Source: Paraburkholderia humisilvae
GTDB taxonomy: Bacteria; Pseudomonadota; Gammaproteobacteria; Burkholderiales; Burkholderiaceae
NCBI RefSeq assembly: GCF_902859855.1
Contig: NZ_CADIKH010000002.1
Location: 248,001 to 312,000 of the forward strand
Length of the DNA stretch: 64,000 bases
Reading direction: 5' to 3'
Shown here: piece by piece, positions 46,797-59,602 of the stretch
Numbering within the stretch: position 1 is the stretch's first letter
Layout: each line of letters opens with the position of its first letter
Translations under genes and position numbers: made by a program
Notes under the pieces: generated by a model
Told to the model about the DNA's origin: nothing
The model's input: only the letters and a program-made list of their open reading frames with translations
Database searches by the model: none

Positions 46797-47027
46797 CAGT
46801 CTGGAAGGGAACGTGAGTGGCGCAAACCACTCGAATTAAGCGCGGCGTACACATTCCACAGGAAATGGCATGCGCCGTGCACGCGAGCGACCCGCCGATG
46901 CAGCGCAAACGCCCGCCGGCCGGGCTTCTGCGCGATTTCGCGCGCGTTTGCGCCGCTTATCGCACACGACTTCGCACCATTGTTGGCCGACCGGCACATT
47001 TCGAGGAATCGGCACGGTAGAATAGCG
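46797..47027. other. Left part of the ppsR-ppsA divergent region
   Basis: No gene. It should hold both promoters; a TAGAAT (47018-47023) facing ppsA is the best -10 I can see, without a convincing -35. Its predicted start, near 47030, coincides with the base of the large inverted repeat that follows. Confidence 0.45.
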
Positions 47028-47121
47028 GCAACCTGTTGGATAAGCAATTGCAAGCAAACCGAAGGCCAGGCGCGGCCAAGCCTTGGTTACCGCATCGGCG
47101 ATTGCTTTTCCAACAGGTTGC
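47028..47121 (+). promoter_or_regulatory. Large nested inverted repeat upstream of ppsA
   Basis: Outer arms 47028-47051 and 47098-47121 pair over 24 positions: 22 Watson-Crick pairs, one G-U and one T-T mismatch. Inside, a second stem (47057-47066 with 80-88, one bulged base) forms another hairpin. Together they make a 94-base stem-loop ending 86 bases before the ppsA ATG. Its role is unknown: leader structure, cruciform or binding site. Confidence 0.8.
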
Positions 47122-47207
47122 GCAAGACGCGCGAACGCTTCTTATAAGCGCCGCACGTGCAAGCCCACTTGCGCAATCGAGCATTTCTTCCACTCTTAGG
47201 GGCTTGT

Positions 47208-49610
<2,403 letters not shown>

Positions 49611-49731
49611 GCACGATGCATCGTTCGGGCGGCGTTTCTGCGCAAGCGCCGCTTGCGAGCGCTCATTGAGCGCGAGTCGATGTGCCGCTCGGCGTCAAAT
49701 CGTTTCCAGATTCGCGCTGAGTTCGTGCTAT

Positions 49732-49763
49732 AAACACCCCGGATCGTTCCGGGGTGTTTTACT
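49732..49763 (+). terminator. Rho-independent terminator after ppsA
   Basis: Perfect 12-bp stem AAACACCCCGGA-TCGT-TCCGGGGTGTTT (49732-49759) continuing into T and ACTTT. It sits 120 bases after the ppsA stop and only 18 bases before the next start, so the NfeD gene probably depends on read-through or on a promoter overlapping the hairpin. Confidence 0.85.
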
Positions 49764-49777
49764 TTGGGGAGGCCAAC

Positions 49778-50248
49778 GTGGTGCTAGCGGGGGTGTTCTG
49801 GTGGATCGGCGCGGGCGTGCTGATCCTGCTCGAACTGATGATCGGCACGTTTTATCTGCTTATGGTCGCGCTCGGCTTTATTGCCGCGGCGCTGGTCCGC
49901 CTCGCCGGCGCACCGGTGCCGGCACAGTTCGCGGTGGCGGCGCTCGTCGCGCTGGTCGCGGTCGCGATTTTGCGGCGTTCGCGTTTCGGCCGCCGCAAGC
50001 GCGTGGACGCGGCGCAAAACCCCGATGTGAATCTCGATATCGGCGCTACGCTGACGGTGCCCGAGTGGCATGAGCGCCGCGCACGCGCGCAGTATCGCGG
50101 CGCGGCGTGGGATGTCGAACTTGCGCCGGGCGAGCCGGAGGATGCGCGCGTGTACCAGGTTGTCGCGCTGCGCGGCAGTTGTCTGGTTGTGGTCGCGAGC
50201 CGGCCTGCCGCCGGCGCGACGGGCGCGGCCCATACGCCGGCGCAGTAG
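49778..50248 (+). CDS. NfeD-family membrane protein
   Basis: Small membrane protein of the NfeD group, partner of SPFH/stomatin-type proteins in membrane quality control. About 156 residues from GTG 49778 (GTG 49781 also possible); GGGGAGG at 49766-49772 is the ribosome-binding site. Two or three N-terminal membrane segments (about 3-65), then a basic linker and a C-terminal OB-fold beta domain (VNLDIGATLTVPEW...YRGAAWDVELAPGEP). It precedes its SPFH partner by about 100 bases, the classic pairing. Confidence 0.9.
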   Translation: MVLAGVFWWIGAGVLILLELMIGTFYLLMVALGFIAAALVRLAGAPVPAQFAVAALVALVAVAILRRSRFGRRKRVDAAQNPDVNLDIGATLTVPEWHERRARAQYRGAAWDVELAPGEPEDARVYQVVALRGSCLVVVASRPAAGATGAAHTPAQ

Positions 50249-50346
50249 GCGCACTGCAATACGCACGGACCGGGCGCACAATGAGCCGCCCACAAAACGA
50301 ACTGAACGCATAACGAATCAACTCATAACGGACCCAAGGGGTGCAG

Positions 50347-51273
50347 ATGGAACCGACGATCTTCGCAGTCGTGCTTCTGATCATTGTGATCGCAGTGATC
50401 AGCAAAACAATCAAGATCGTGCCGCAGCAGCATGCATGGATTGTCGAGCGGCTCGGTCGGTATTACGCGACGTTGTCGCCAGGCGCGACCCTCGTCGTGC
50501 CATTTATCGACCGGATCGCGTACAAACACGTGCTGAAGGAAATTCCGCTTGAAGTGCCGAGTCAGGTCTGCATCACGCGCGACAACACGCAATTGCAGGT
50601 GGACGGTGTGCTGTACTTCCAGGTGACCGACCCGATGAAGGCGTCGTACGGATCGAGCAACTTCGTGTTCGCGATTACCCAGTTGTCACAGACCACGCTG
50701 CGCTCGGTGATCGGCAAGCTCGAACTCGACAAGACCTTCGAGGAACGGGACTTCATCAATCACAGCATCGTTTCGGCGCTCGACGAAGCCGCCTCGAACT
50801 GGGGCGTGAAGGTGCTGCGCTATGAAATCAAGGATCTGACGCCGCCGAAGGAGATTCTGCATGCGATGCAGCAGCAGATCACCGCGGAGCGCGAAAAGCG
50901 CGCGCTGATCGCGGCGTCCGAAGGACGCAAGCAGGAGCAGATCAATATCGCGTCGGGCGGCCGCGAGGCGTCGATTCAGAAGTCCGAAGGCGAGCGGCAA
51001 GCGGCGATCAATCAGGCGCAAGGGCAGGCCGCTGCGATTCTCGCGGTGGCCGAAGCGAACGCCCAGGCCATTCAGAAGATCGCCGCGGCGATCCAGTCGA
51101 CGGGCGGCATGGAAGCCGTGAACCTGAAAGTGGCCGAGCAGTACGTGAATGCGTTTGCGAATCTGGCGAAGCAAGGCAATACGCTGATTGTTCCGGGTAA
51201 CCTCGCGGACATGAGTTCGATGATCGCGTCAGCGCTCACGATCGTCAAACAGCAGAAGGGCGCGACCGCCTGA
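50347..51273 (+). CDS. SPFH-domain (stomatin/QmcA-like) membrane protein
   Basis: Prohibitin-superfamily protein forming oligomeric membrane scaffolds. 308 residues from ATG 50347, chosen over GTG 50341 because the AAGGGG ribosome-binding site (50336-50341) covers that GTG. One N-terminal anchor (about 4-24, IFAVVLLIIVIAVISKTI), SPFH core (VPQQHAWIVERLGRYYATLSPG; FIDRIAYKHVLKEIPL), then a coiled coil of Ala/Glu/Gln repeats (about 190-260). Pairs with the NfeD protein upstream. Confidence 0.93.
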   Translation: MEPTIFAVVLLIIVIAVISKTIKIVPQQHAWIVERLGRYYATLSPGATLVVPFIDRIAYKHVLKEIPLEVPSQVCITRDNTQLQVDGVLYFQVTDPMKASYGSSNFVFAITQLSQTTLRSVIGKLELDKTFEERDFINHSIVSALDEAASNWGVKVLRYEIKDLTPPKEILHAMQQQITAEREKRALIAASEGRKQEQINIASGGREASIQKSEGERQAAINQAQGQAAAILAVAEANAQAIQKIAAAIQSTGGMEAVNLKVAEQYVNAFANLAKQGNTLIVPGNLADMSSMIASALTIVKQQKGATA

Positions 51274-51314
51274 ATCTGTACCCGGTCAGATCAGGTTGGC
51301 GAAGAAGGCCGGCA

Positions 51315-51761
51315 TCAACTCGGCGTGCGCATCAGCCGTGCCTTCTCGCGCTCCCAATCGCGCTTCTTCTCGGTTTCGCGTTTGTCGTGCAGCTTCTTGC
51401 CCTTCGCCAGGCCGATTTCGCATTTGACGCGGCCGTCCTTGTAGTGAAAGTTCAGCGGTACGAGGGTATAGCCGCGCTGCTCGACCTTGCCGATCAGCTT
51501 GCTGATTTCCGCCGCATGCAAAAGCAGTTTGCGCGTGCGGACCGGATCGGGGGTGATGTGCGTCGACGCTTCGGGCAATGGGCTGATGTGCGTGCCGATC
51601 AGAAACAGCTCCGCGTTCTTGATGACGACGTAGCCTTCCTTGATCTGCCCGCGGCCGGCGCGCAGCGCCTTGACTTCCCATCCTTCGAGCACGAGTCCGG
51701 CTTCGTAGCGTTCTTCGATGAAGTAATCGAAGAACGCTTTCCTGTTGTCGATGATGCTCAT
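51315..51761 (-). CDS. smpB: SsrA-binding protein SmpB
   Basis: Binds tmRNA and delivers it to stalled ribosomes in trans-translation. 148 residues. Beta-barrel core: [43 protein letters not shown], with the C-terminal basic tail ([14 protein letters not shown]) that enters the mRNA channel. tmRNA itself is not in the window. Confidence 0.98.
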   Translation of the reverse strand: MSIIDNRKAFFDYFIEERYEAGLVLEGWEVKALRAGRGQIKEGYVVIKNAELFLIGTHISPLPEASTHITPDPVRTRKLLLHAAEISKLIGKVEQRGYTLVPLNFHYKDGRVKCEIGLAKGKKLHDKRETEKKRDWEREKARLMRTPS

Positions 51762-51784
51762 GAATGGAAAATGCCTAACTCGTT

Positions 51785-51800
51785 TAAAATCACGATTTTA
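51785..51800. promoter_or_regulatory. Palindrome between smpB and ratA
   Basis: TAAAATC-AC-GATTTTA, perfect 7-bp arms. TAAAAT appears on both strands, so it may supply a -10 for each divergent gene or an operator. No good -35 is visible on either side. Confidence 0.45.
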
Positions 51801-51905
51801 GCAAAGCGAAGCCGGAAAGCCGCCTCGCTTTTACGCGATTTTTATCCGTTTGCGTCGTTTTCCTGTTGATTTGCATGTTTCCTTCCGCCGCGCGCCGTTG
51901 AATTT

Positions 51906-52343
51906 ATGGCAGATGTCCAGAAAACCGTATTGATACGCCACTCGGCGGAACAGATGTTCGACCTCGTCACCGACGTCGCCGACTACCCCAATTTCCTGCC
52001 GTGGTGTGGCGGTGTCGAAATTCGCCAGCAGGACGAGAACGGCATGGAAGCGAGAATCGACATCAACTTCAAGGGCATCAAGCAGCATTTCGCCACACAC
52101 AACACGCAGCAGCGCCCGTCGCGCATCGATATGGAATTCGCCGACGGGCCGTTTCGCAAGTTCACCGGGTTCTGGCGTTTCACGCCGTTGCGCGCGGACG
52201 CGTGCAAGATCGAGTTCGCGCTGCACTACGAGTTCTCGAACATCATCCTCGAGAAGCTGATTGGCCCGGTATTTAGCCATATTGCGAACACGTTCGTCGA
52301 ATCGTTCGTGAAGCGCGCGGACCAGCGCTACGGCAAGGGATGA
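51906..52343 (+). CDS. ratA: RatA-family START-domain protein
   Basis: 145 residues with the Coq10/START fold (IRHSAEQMFDLVTDVADYPNFLPWCGGVEI). In E. coli RatA was reported to block 70S association; the wider family binds ubiquinone-like lipids, so its primary role is debated. It is followed by rnfH with a 4-base overlap and divergent from smpB, the conserved proteobacterial arrangement. Confidence 0.93.
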   Translation: MADVQKTVLIRHSAEQMFDLVTDVADYPNFLPWCGGVEIRQQDENGMEARIDINFKGIKQHFATHNTQQRPSRIDMEFADGPFRKFTGFWRFTPLRADACKIEFALHYEFSNIILEKLIGPVFSHIANTFVESFVKRADQRYGKG

Positions 52344-52672
52344 GCATGGGCCTTTCGATCGATGTCTGTTACGCGCTGCCGGACCGGCAGACACTGATCT
52401 CGCTCGAGTTGCCGCAAGGTGCGACGCTCAAGGAAGCGATCGATGCGAGCGGTATTTTGCAGCGCCATCCGGAGATCGATCTGACGAAGCAGAAGGTCGG
52501 CGTGTTCGGCAAGCTCAAACCGCTCGATGCGGTGCTCGCCGATCACGATCGCGTCGAAATCTACCGTCCGCTGATCGTCGATCCGAAGCTCGCGCGGCAG
52601 CGGCGCGTCGAGAAGACGCGCAGCGAAGGGTCTGTCGAAGGGCGCAAATGGCTGCCGAAGGATTCGCGCTAG
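52340..52672 (+). CDS. rnfH: RnfH-family ubiquitin-like-fold protein
   Basis: 110 residues of the RnfH/UPF0125 (RatB) family, beta-grasp fold related to ThiS/MoaD. Core: IDVCYALPDRQTLISLELPQ, VGVFGKLKPLDAVLADHDRV and EIYRPLIVDPKLARQRR. Function not established. There is no C-terminal GG as in sulfur carriers. Translation is coupled to ratA (ATGA overlap). Confidence 0.93.
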   Translation: MSMGLSIDVCYALPDRQTLISLELPQGATLKEAIDASGILQRHPEIDLTKQKVGVFGKLKPLDAVLADHDRVEIYRPLIVDPKLARQRRVEKTRSEGSVEGRKWLPKDSR

Positions 52673-52717
52673 CGCCGCGCTGCGCGTGGCCGGGGCGGCC
52701 GTGCATCGGGCATGCGC

Positions 52718-53698
52718 TCAGTGCACGGCGGGCTGCGACTCCTCTTCCAGCGACGCGTGTTTGGCGCCGTCGTCCGCATGTTGCCGCACCGACCAACTGA
52801 CGCCGGCCAGCAGCAGCAGAATGGCCGCGGTCTCCAGCGGGCGCGGCAAGCGGTGGTCGTAGATGAACGCGTAAAGCAGCGCGAACAGCGTTTCGAACAC
52901 GATCAACTGGCCCGAGAGCGTGAGCGGCAGGCGCTTCGACGCGGCGTTCCACAAGCCGTTGCCGAGCCACGACGCACCGATTGCGACCCCGAGATTCAGC
53001 ATCCAGAACAGATGCCAGCGGGTGTCGACCGCCGGCGCGGTGACAAAGCCGGTCGGCAGCGCGGCCACGATAATCCACAGCGCTGCGCCGAGCAGGCCCG
53101 TCACGATGCCCCACAGCACCGACCATTCGCCGCCGCTGAAGTGGTCATTGCGTTGCAGATAGCGGGCGTTTTCGACCGCGAACCACGTCCACGATATGAG
53201 CGCGCCGACTGCGCATGCGAGCCCGGTGAGCTTCGTCAGGATGCTGCCGCCCGCAGTGGCGCTGTCGCCGGCCGTAAAAACGTCGATGTTGATGCACGCG
53301 ATGCCGGCTAGCACCATCGCGAGCGGCCAGACGAGCCGCGTGAGCGGCACCGCCCCGCGATCGGACCTGCCAAGCAGCGTCACGGTGACGGGCAGCACGC
53401 CGACAATCAACGATGCGGGTGCGATGCCCACCATATGAACCGCGCCCGTCACCAGCAGGTAGTAGAGCAGGTTGCCGGCTAACGCGAGTTTGACGAGCGC
53501 GGTGACATCCGCAGCCGTGATGCGCGAGAGCAGCGAGCGCGCGCTCGGCAACGCGGCGACCACCGAAACGATGCCGTACATCATGTAGCGGCCTGAACTC
53601 AGCAGCAGCGGCGAAAAATCGGACAGCAGCCGCGGCACAAGGAAAACCGTGCCCCACAACGCTCCAGCCATCATCCCGTACATCACGCCGCGTCGCAT
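52718..53698 (-). CDS. DMT-superfamily transporter
   Basis: 326 residues from ATG 53698 (MRRGVMYGMMAGALWGTVFL); the open frame to 53848 is Cys/Ser/Arg-rich and not membrane-like. About ten membrane segments: LLLSSGRYMMYGIVSVVAAL, LYYLLVTGAVHMVGIAPASL, WPLAMVLAGIACINI and LLGAALWIIVAALPTG are clear. The substrate is unknown. It is a different subgroup from the EamA protein at 13.4 kb, by its longer second half. It is convergent with rnfH. Confidence 0.85.
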   Translation of the reverse strand: MRRGVMYGMMAGALWGTVFLVPRLLSDFSPLLLSSGRYMMYGIVSVVAALPSARSLLSRITAADVTALVKLALAGNLLYYLLVTGAVHMVGIAPASLIVGVLPVTVTLLGRSDRGAVPLTRLVWPLAMVLAGIACINIDVFTAGDSATAGGSILTKLTGLACAVGALISWTWFAVENARYLQRNDHFSGGEWSVLWGIVTGLLGAALWIIVAALPTGFVTAPAVDTRWHLFWMLNLGVAIGASWLGNGLWNAASKRLPLTLSGQLIVFETLFALLYAFIYDHRLPRPLETAAILLLLAGVSWSVRQHADDGAKHASLEEESQPAVH

Positions 53699-55485
<1,787 letters not shown>

Positions 55486-55491
55486 TCGCCG

Positions 55492-56307
55492 ATGAAGCCG
55501 CTGCTGCGTGCCGTACTGATCATCGATGCGTTACTGCTGCTGGCGTTCGGACTGCTGTTTCTGCTGACGCCGTGGAAATCGCTGTACGACGCGCTGCAGC
55601 TTGTGCAGACGGATCCGGTACTGGTCGGGCAGGGCTTCGGCATCGCGCTGATCGGGCTTGCGTGGCTTGCGCTTCATGCGTCGCTCGATGGCGCGTTGAC
55701 CGCGACGGTCGCGAAAGTGGTGGGTCATGTGAACTGGCTCACGGCCGTGCTGATGCTGGTGTGGGTGGTCGGTCTGCGTACGCCGTCGCTGACGGGCTTC
55801 GGGCAACTGATTGCGTTGGTGGTGGCGCTGCTGTTGTTGATTATCGGACTCGGCGGCGTGCGCCTCGCGGGTACAGTCAAGCTGCGCGACCGTGCGCGGT
55901 TGGCCGGAACGCCGGTCTCGACGCGCGCGGACAAGGCTGCTGCGCGGCAGGCGGCGAAAGACGCAAAGCAGCAAGCGAGGCGCGAAGCCAAGGCGCAGGC
56001 GGCGCTGGGTAGGGCGCCAGCGCCGGCCGCTTACGCGGTGGCGGAACCGGTTATTGAGCCGACGCTGTCGCCCCGTCAGGCGACTGTTATCGATCCGGCG
56101 ACCGGCCACGCCGTTGATCCGGTCACAGGCCGGCCGGTTGACCCGGTGAGCGGACGTCGGCCGGAACCGGAGGTTGCTGCGGCGCCCGTACCCGGCCAGC
56201 CGGAGGCAGACGCGAAAGCGGATGCCGCCGTACGGGATGCGCGCGAAGAAGCGCGTCGGGAGGCGGCCGGGTCGCCAGGCGCACCGCGGCCGCCATTCCA
56301 TGGATGA
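55492..56307 (+). CDS. Membrane protein of unknown function with a DPxTG-repeat tail
   Basis: 271 residues, not recognised. Four hydrophobic segments (about 7-27, 44-64, 76-96, 103-125) are followed by a charged Ala/Arg/Lys helix-like region (about 130-185) and a Pro/Asp-rich tail. At 201-224 the tail has three 8-residue repeats: DPATGHAV, DPVTGRPV, DPVSGRRP. It starts 6 bases after guaB and lies 212 bases before guaA, so it is likely cotranscribed with guaB. No enzymatic motif seen. Confidence 0.75.
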   Translation: MKPLLRAVLIIDALLLLAFGLLFLLTPWKSLYDALQLVQTDPVLVGQGFGIALIGLAWLALHASLDGALTATVAKVVGHVNWLTAVLMLVWVVGLRTPSLTGFGQLIALVVALLLLIIGLGGVRLAGTVKLRDRARLAGTPVSTRADKAAARQAAKDAKQQARREAKAQAALGRAPAPAAYAVAEPVIEPTLSPRQATVIDPATGHAVDPVTGRPVDPVSGRRPEPEVAAAPVPGQPEADAKADAAVRDAREEARREAAGSPGAPRPPFHG

Positions 56308-56519
56308 TGCGCTTGCAGTCGCGCCGCATCCCGCTGATCCCGCTGTCCGCCCACGTTTTGTGTTCCCGATGCGTCGAGCCGCCCGCGGCAACCCGTACCT
56401 TTTCCGTGAGGATCGAGCCCAGCCGGGTCGCCCGAAGGGCTTGAACCAAAAATATCCTGAATTGACGCCGCGCGCGATGCGCGGTTCTCCGTATCCGTTT
56501 CCATTCGATACCGCTCGCC

Positions 56520-58103
56520 ATGCATGACAAAATCCTGATCCTCGACTTCGGTTCGCAAGTCACCCAACTGATTGCACGTCGCATCCGTGAAGCACACGTG
56601 CTGTCGGAAATTCATCCGCACGACGTGAGCGACGCGTTTATTCGCGAGTTCAAGCCGAAGGGCATCATCCTGTCGGGCGGGCCGAATTCGGTCGTCGACA
56701 CGGACACGCCGCGCGCACCGCAGGCCGTGTTCGAACTCGGCGTACCGGTGCTGGGAATCTGCTACGGGATGCAGACGATGGCGGAGCAACTGGGCGGCAA
56801 GGTCGATACCGGTCACCTGCGCGAATTTGGCTATGCGGAAGTGCGGGCGCGTAATCATACGAGCTTCCTCGACGGCATCGAAGACTTCCGCACGCCGGAA
56901 GGTCACGGCATGCTGAAAGTGTGGATGAGCCATGGCGACAAGGTGCTCGACATGCCGCCCGGCTTCAGGCTGATGGCCTCGACCGAATCGTGCCCGATCG
57001 CGGCGATGGCCGATGAGACGCGCCATTTCTACGGCGTGCAATGGCACCCGGAGGTCACGCATACGATGCAGGGGCGCGCGATGCTCGAGCGCTTCGTGCT
57101 GCGGATCTGCGGTGCGAAACCCGATTGGGAAATGGGCAACTATATCGACGAGGCGGTCGACAAGATTCGCGCGCAGGTCGGCGACGAACATGTGATTCTC
57201 GGCCTGTCGGGCGGCGTGGATTCGTCGGTGGCGGCCGCGCTGCTGCACCGTGCGATCGGCGACCAGCTGACCTGCGTGTTCGTCGATCATGGCTTGCTGC
57301 GTTTGAACGAAGCCGAGCAGGTGATGGCGACGTTTGCCGACCATCTCGGCGTGACAGTGATTCACGTCGACGCAAGCGAAGCGTTTCTGTCGAAACTTGC
57401 CGGCGTGACCGATCCTGAAGCGAAGCGCAAGATCATCGGCGCGGAGTTCGTCGAGGTGTTTCAGGCGGAAGCGGCGAAACTGACTGACGCGAAGTGGCTC
57501 GCGCAGGGGACGATCTATCCGGATGTGATCGAATCGGCGGGTAAGGGCAAGAAGGCCGCGCACACGATCAAGAGCCACCACAACGTCGGGGGTTTGCCCG
57601 AGACATTGAACCTGAAGCTGCTCGAGCCATTGCGCGAGTTGTTCAAGGACGAAGTGCGCGAACTGGGCGTGAAGCTCGGGTTGCCGCCGGCGATGGTGTA
57701 CCGCCATCCGTTCCCGGGGCCGGGGCTGGGCGTGCGCATTCTCGGCGAAGTGCGGCGCGATTTTGCTGACTTGCTGCGTCGCGCGGATGCGATCTTTATC
57801 GAGACGTTGCGCACGTTTATCGATAGGGAGACCGGCAAGTCGTGGTACGACCTGACGAGCCAGGCGTTCGCGGTGTTTCTACCGGTGAAGAGCGTCGGCG
57901 TGATGGGAGATGGGCGCACGTACGAGTATGTGGTTGCACTGCGCGCGGTACAGACGCTCGACTTCATGACTGCCCATTGGGCACATCTGCCGCATGATCT
58001 GCTCGGACATGTGTCGAACCGGATCATCAACGAGGTGCGGGGGATTAACCGGGTGGTCTACGATATTTCAGGGAAGCCACCGGCGACGATTGAGTGGGAG
58101 TGA
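56520..58103 (+). CDS. guaA: GMP synthase (glutamine-hydrolysing)
   Basis: Amidates XMP to GMP. 527 residues. N-terminal class I glutamine amidotransferase (nucleophile Cys81 in GICYGMQTM; His in [10 protein letters not shown]), ATP-pyrophosphatase P-loop [15 protein letters not shown] (about 227-241), [10 protein letters not shown], and C-terminal dimerisation domain ending [12 protein letters not shown], the invariant GuaA end. The gene is complete although its 3' end is an insertion hotspot and an integrase remnant lies just downstream. Confidence 0.98.
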   Translation: MHDKILILDFGSQVTQLIARRIREAHVLSEIHPHDVSDAFIREFKPKGIILSGGPNSVVDTDTPRAPQAVFELGVPVLGICYGMQTMAEQLGGKVDTGHLREFGYAEVRARNHTSFLDGIEDFRTPEGHGMLKVWMSHGDKVLDMPPGFRLMASTESCPIAAMADETRHFYGVQWHPEVTHTMQGRAMLERFVLRICGAKPDWEMGNYIDEAVDKIRAQVGDEHVILGLSGGVDSSVAAALLHRAIGDQLTCVFVDHGLLRLNEAEQVMATFADHLGVTVIHVDASEAFLSKLAGVTDPEAKRKIIGAEFVEVFQAEAAKLTDAKWLAQGTIYPDVIESAGKGKKAAHTIKSHHNVGGLPETLNLKLLEPLRELFKDEVRELGVKLGLPPAMVYRHPFPGPGLGVRILGEVRRDFADLLRRADAIFIETLRTFIDRETGKSWYDLTSQAFAVFLPVKSVGVMGDGRTYEYVVALRAVQTLDFMTAHWAHLPHDLLGHVSNRIINEVRGINRVVYDISGKPPATIEWE

Positions 58104-58228
58104 ATTGACGTCCTTCGAGGACTATCGCCAGCTGTCGGGAAAGCTTGTTTTATGCGGCTTTCCCAGCATCAGCAGGTCTCCTGATCCGTGACGGTTAGAA
58201 CCGTCAAAAAAACGGGAGGAAAACCTCG
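58104..58228. other. guaA 3' flank with two small hairpins
   Basis: Perfect 8-bp stem GGGAAAGC/GCTTTCCC (58137-58144 with 58157-58164, 12-base loop), no T-run. A 16-base palindrome-like hairpin GACGGTT-AG-AACCGTC is at 58190-58205, followed by A. A GGGAGG ribosome-binding site for the next ORF lies near 58213-58219. Probable island junction region; I could not find a second copy of the guaA end downstream. Confidence 0.55.
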
Positions 58229-58516
58229 ATGCTTACCGACGCTGCACTGCGTAATCTGAAGCCTAAGTCCAAGATTTATAAGGCTTCTGACCGGGACCGG
58301 ATGTACGTGACGGTATCCCGGCAGTGCCGTCACGTTCCGCACGATTACCGTTTCGACGGACGCCGGGAAACGCTGACCCTCGGGCGCTATGGCCCGCACG
58401 GTATCTCGCTGGCAATGGCGCGCGCACTGCTCCTGGACGCGCGGAAAAGCGTTCTCAAGGGCATACCGCCGCGCTTGAAAAGCAACGCGAGAAACGCTAC
58501 TTTCAGCATATGTTGA
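58229..58516 (+). pseudogene. Tyrosine integrase remnant (N-terminal arm-binding domain)
   Basis: Start MLTDAALRNLKPKSKIYKAS and DYRFDGRRETLTLGRYGP, then SLAMARALLLDARK, identify the DUF4102 N-terminal domain of P4-type island integrases. Only about 85 residues of an expected 400 or so remain; the catalytic domain (R-H-R-Y) is absent. Two frame scars are visible. Around 58316-58345 the expected GSAVTFR is in the next frame. After GI-P near 58465 the expected ALEKQREKR continues in another frame to about 58500. It has a good ribosome-binding site. Clearly decayed. Confidence 0.85.
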
Positions 58517-58526
58517 AAGAGGCTAA

Positions 58527-59270
58527 TTGGATGAAAGAGCGGTTCCCTGGCTGCTGCTGGCCAGCGAAGACATGCCCCACGTCGGCCCGCTGGACGTGGA
58601 TGTCGGGTTGGATGCGGAAGCGCTTGGCGATGGCGAATACGCCACTTTGATCGGTGCGCTTCAAGGCCATGGATACGCCCAGCGTGAAGGACTTCGGCGC
58701 TTTCAGCTGGTACGTCAGGTTCCCACACGAGATGGCGGGGAAGCAATCGACGTCGTAGTTGATTTTTTGATGCCCCGCGACGCCGAAATCGTCAAAAACG
58801 ATCCGCCCTTGATCAGCGATTTTGCCGTGCAGCGGGCGGATGGCGTTGATCTGGCGATGCGGTTCTATCAACTCGTGGCAGTGGCAGGGCCGATGCCGGA
58901 CGGAGGAACGAACCGCGTAAAGATCGCGGTGTGCTCGATCCCCGCTTTGCTAGCGATGAAGGGCCATGCACTGGCGGGCCGCTACAAGCAGAAGGACGCC
59001 TACGACATCTACTACTGCGTGCGGAACTACGCCGATGGGATCGACGCACTGGCACGAGAGTGTCGGCCGCTGTTGGGGCATGCGAGCGGCGAACGGGGCT
59101 TCCGGTACATTGCTGAGAAGTTCGACAGTTTCGAGGGATACGGGCCCACCCGCGTGAGGCGTTTCGTCGAAGACACGCGCGCGCTGGGTGACCGCACGCC
59201 CGAACAGTGGCAGCAGGATGCGTTCGGTCAGATCGACGCGCTGCTGCGCGCCATGACGCTGCGAGGTTGA
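58527..59270 (+). pseudogene. AbiEii-like nucleotidyltransferase, N-terminally truncated
   Basis: 247 residues from TTG 58527, a weak start directly after a TAA. GPLDVDVGLDAEAL is the DxD nucleotidyltransferase motif, but the GG/GS motif and first helix that should precede it by 20-40 residues are missing. The rest is good: VVVDFLMPRD (third Asp), IPALLAMKGHALAGRYKQKD and AYDIYYCVRNY are typical of AbiEii/MNT-type toxin nucleotidyltransferases. The 5' end is replaced by the integrase remnant, so a deletion probably fused them. No AbiEi antitoxin is adjacent. It could be a short but functional form; I consider this unlikely. Confidence 0.75.
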
Positions 59271-59544
59271 TCAGGAATACAGAATTAAAGATGCAGGGTG
59301 ATGTATCGCGTGAGCGACACATCGCCCGAGTGGTTGGCCGATTGCCGTAGTCAAATTCCATCTGGGCTCAATTGAACGCACCTGGTTGGAACACATCTGC
59401 GGAATCGATGCAATAGTTTAGGCGTCGCACAAACAAGGAGGCGAAGCCTATGTCAACTCTTGTCACTACCACTCGGCGCGTAGCAATCAAATTAGACGCA
59501 ACGGCTCCTGGCGAAGGGGCCGCAGTCAGTCCGGCGCGCAGCGG
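59271..59544. other. Spacer before the FitAB-type locus
   Basis: No convincing gene. An AAGGAGG (59434-59440) with ATG 59450 opens a frame that runs without stop into the antitoxin gene. Its 51 extra residues look unlike any antitoxin domain and would span the promoter at 59545-59573. It may be a remnant of another gene. Confidence 0.5.
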
Positions 59545-59592
59545 TTGGAGACTTCACGGATCTTCACTAGAATTCCATCAACCGATTGATGG
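59545..59592 (+). promoter_or_regulatory. Promoter and palindromic operator of the toxin-antitoxin pair
   Basis: -35 TTGGAG (59545-59550), 17-base spacer, -10 TAGAAT (59568-59573). Immediately after lies CCATCAA-CCGA-TTGATGG (59575-59592), a perfect 7-bp-arm palindrome that overlaps the expected start and abuts the GGAGG ribosome-binding site (59591-59595). This is a typical layout for autorepression by the antitoxin. Confidence 0.75.
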
Positions 59593-59602
59593 AGGTACTA
59601 CC

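Noticed and set aside
58190..58205. GACGGTT-AG-AACCGTC as a terminator of guaA
   Set aside because: It is followed by A, not T, on the plus strand, and no minus-strand gene ends there.
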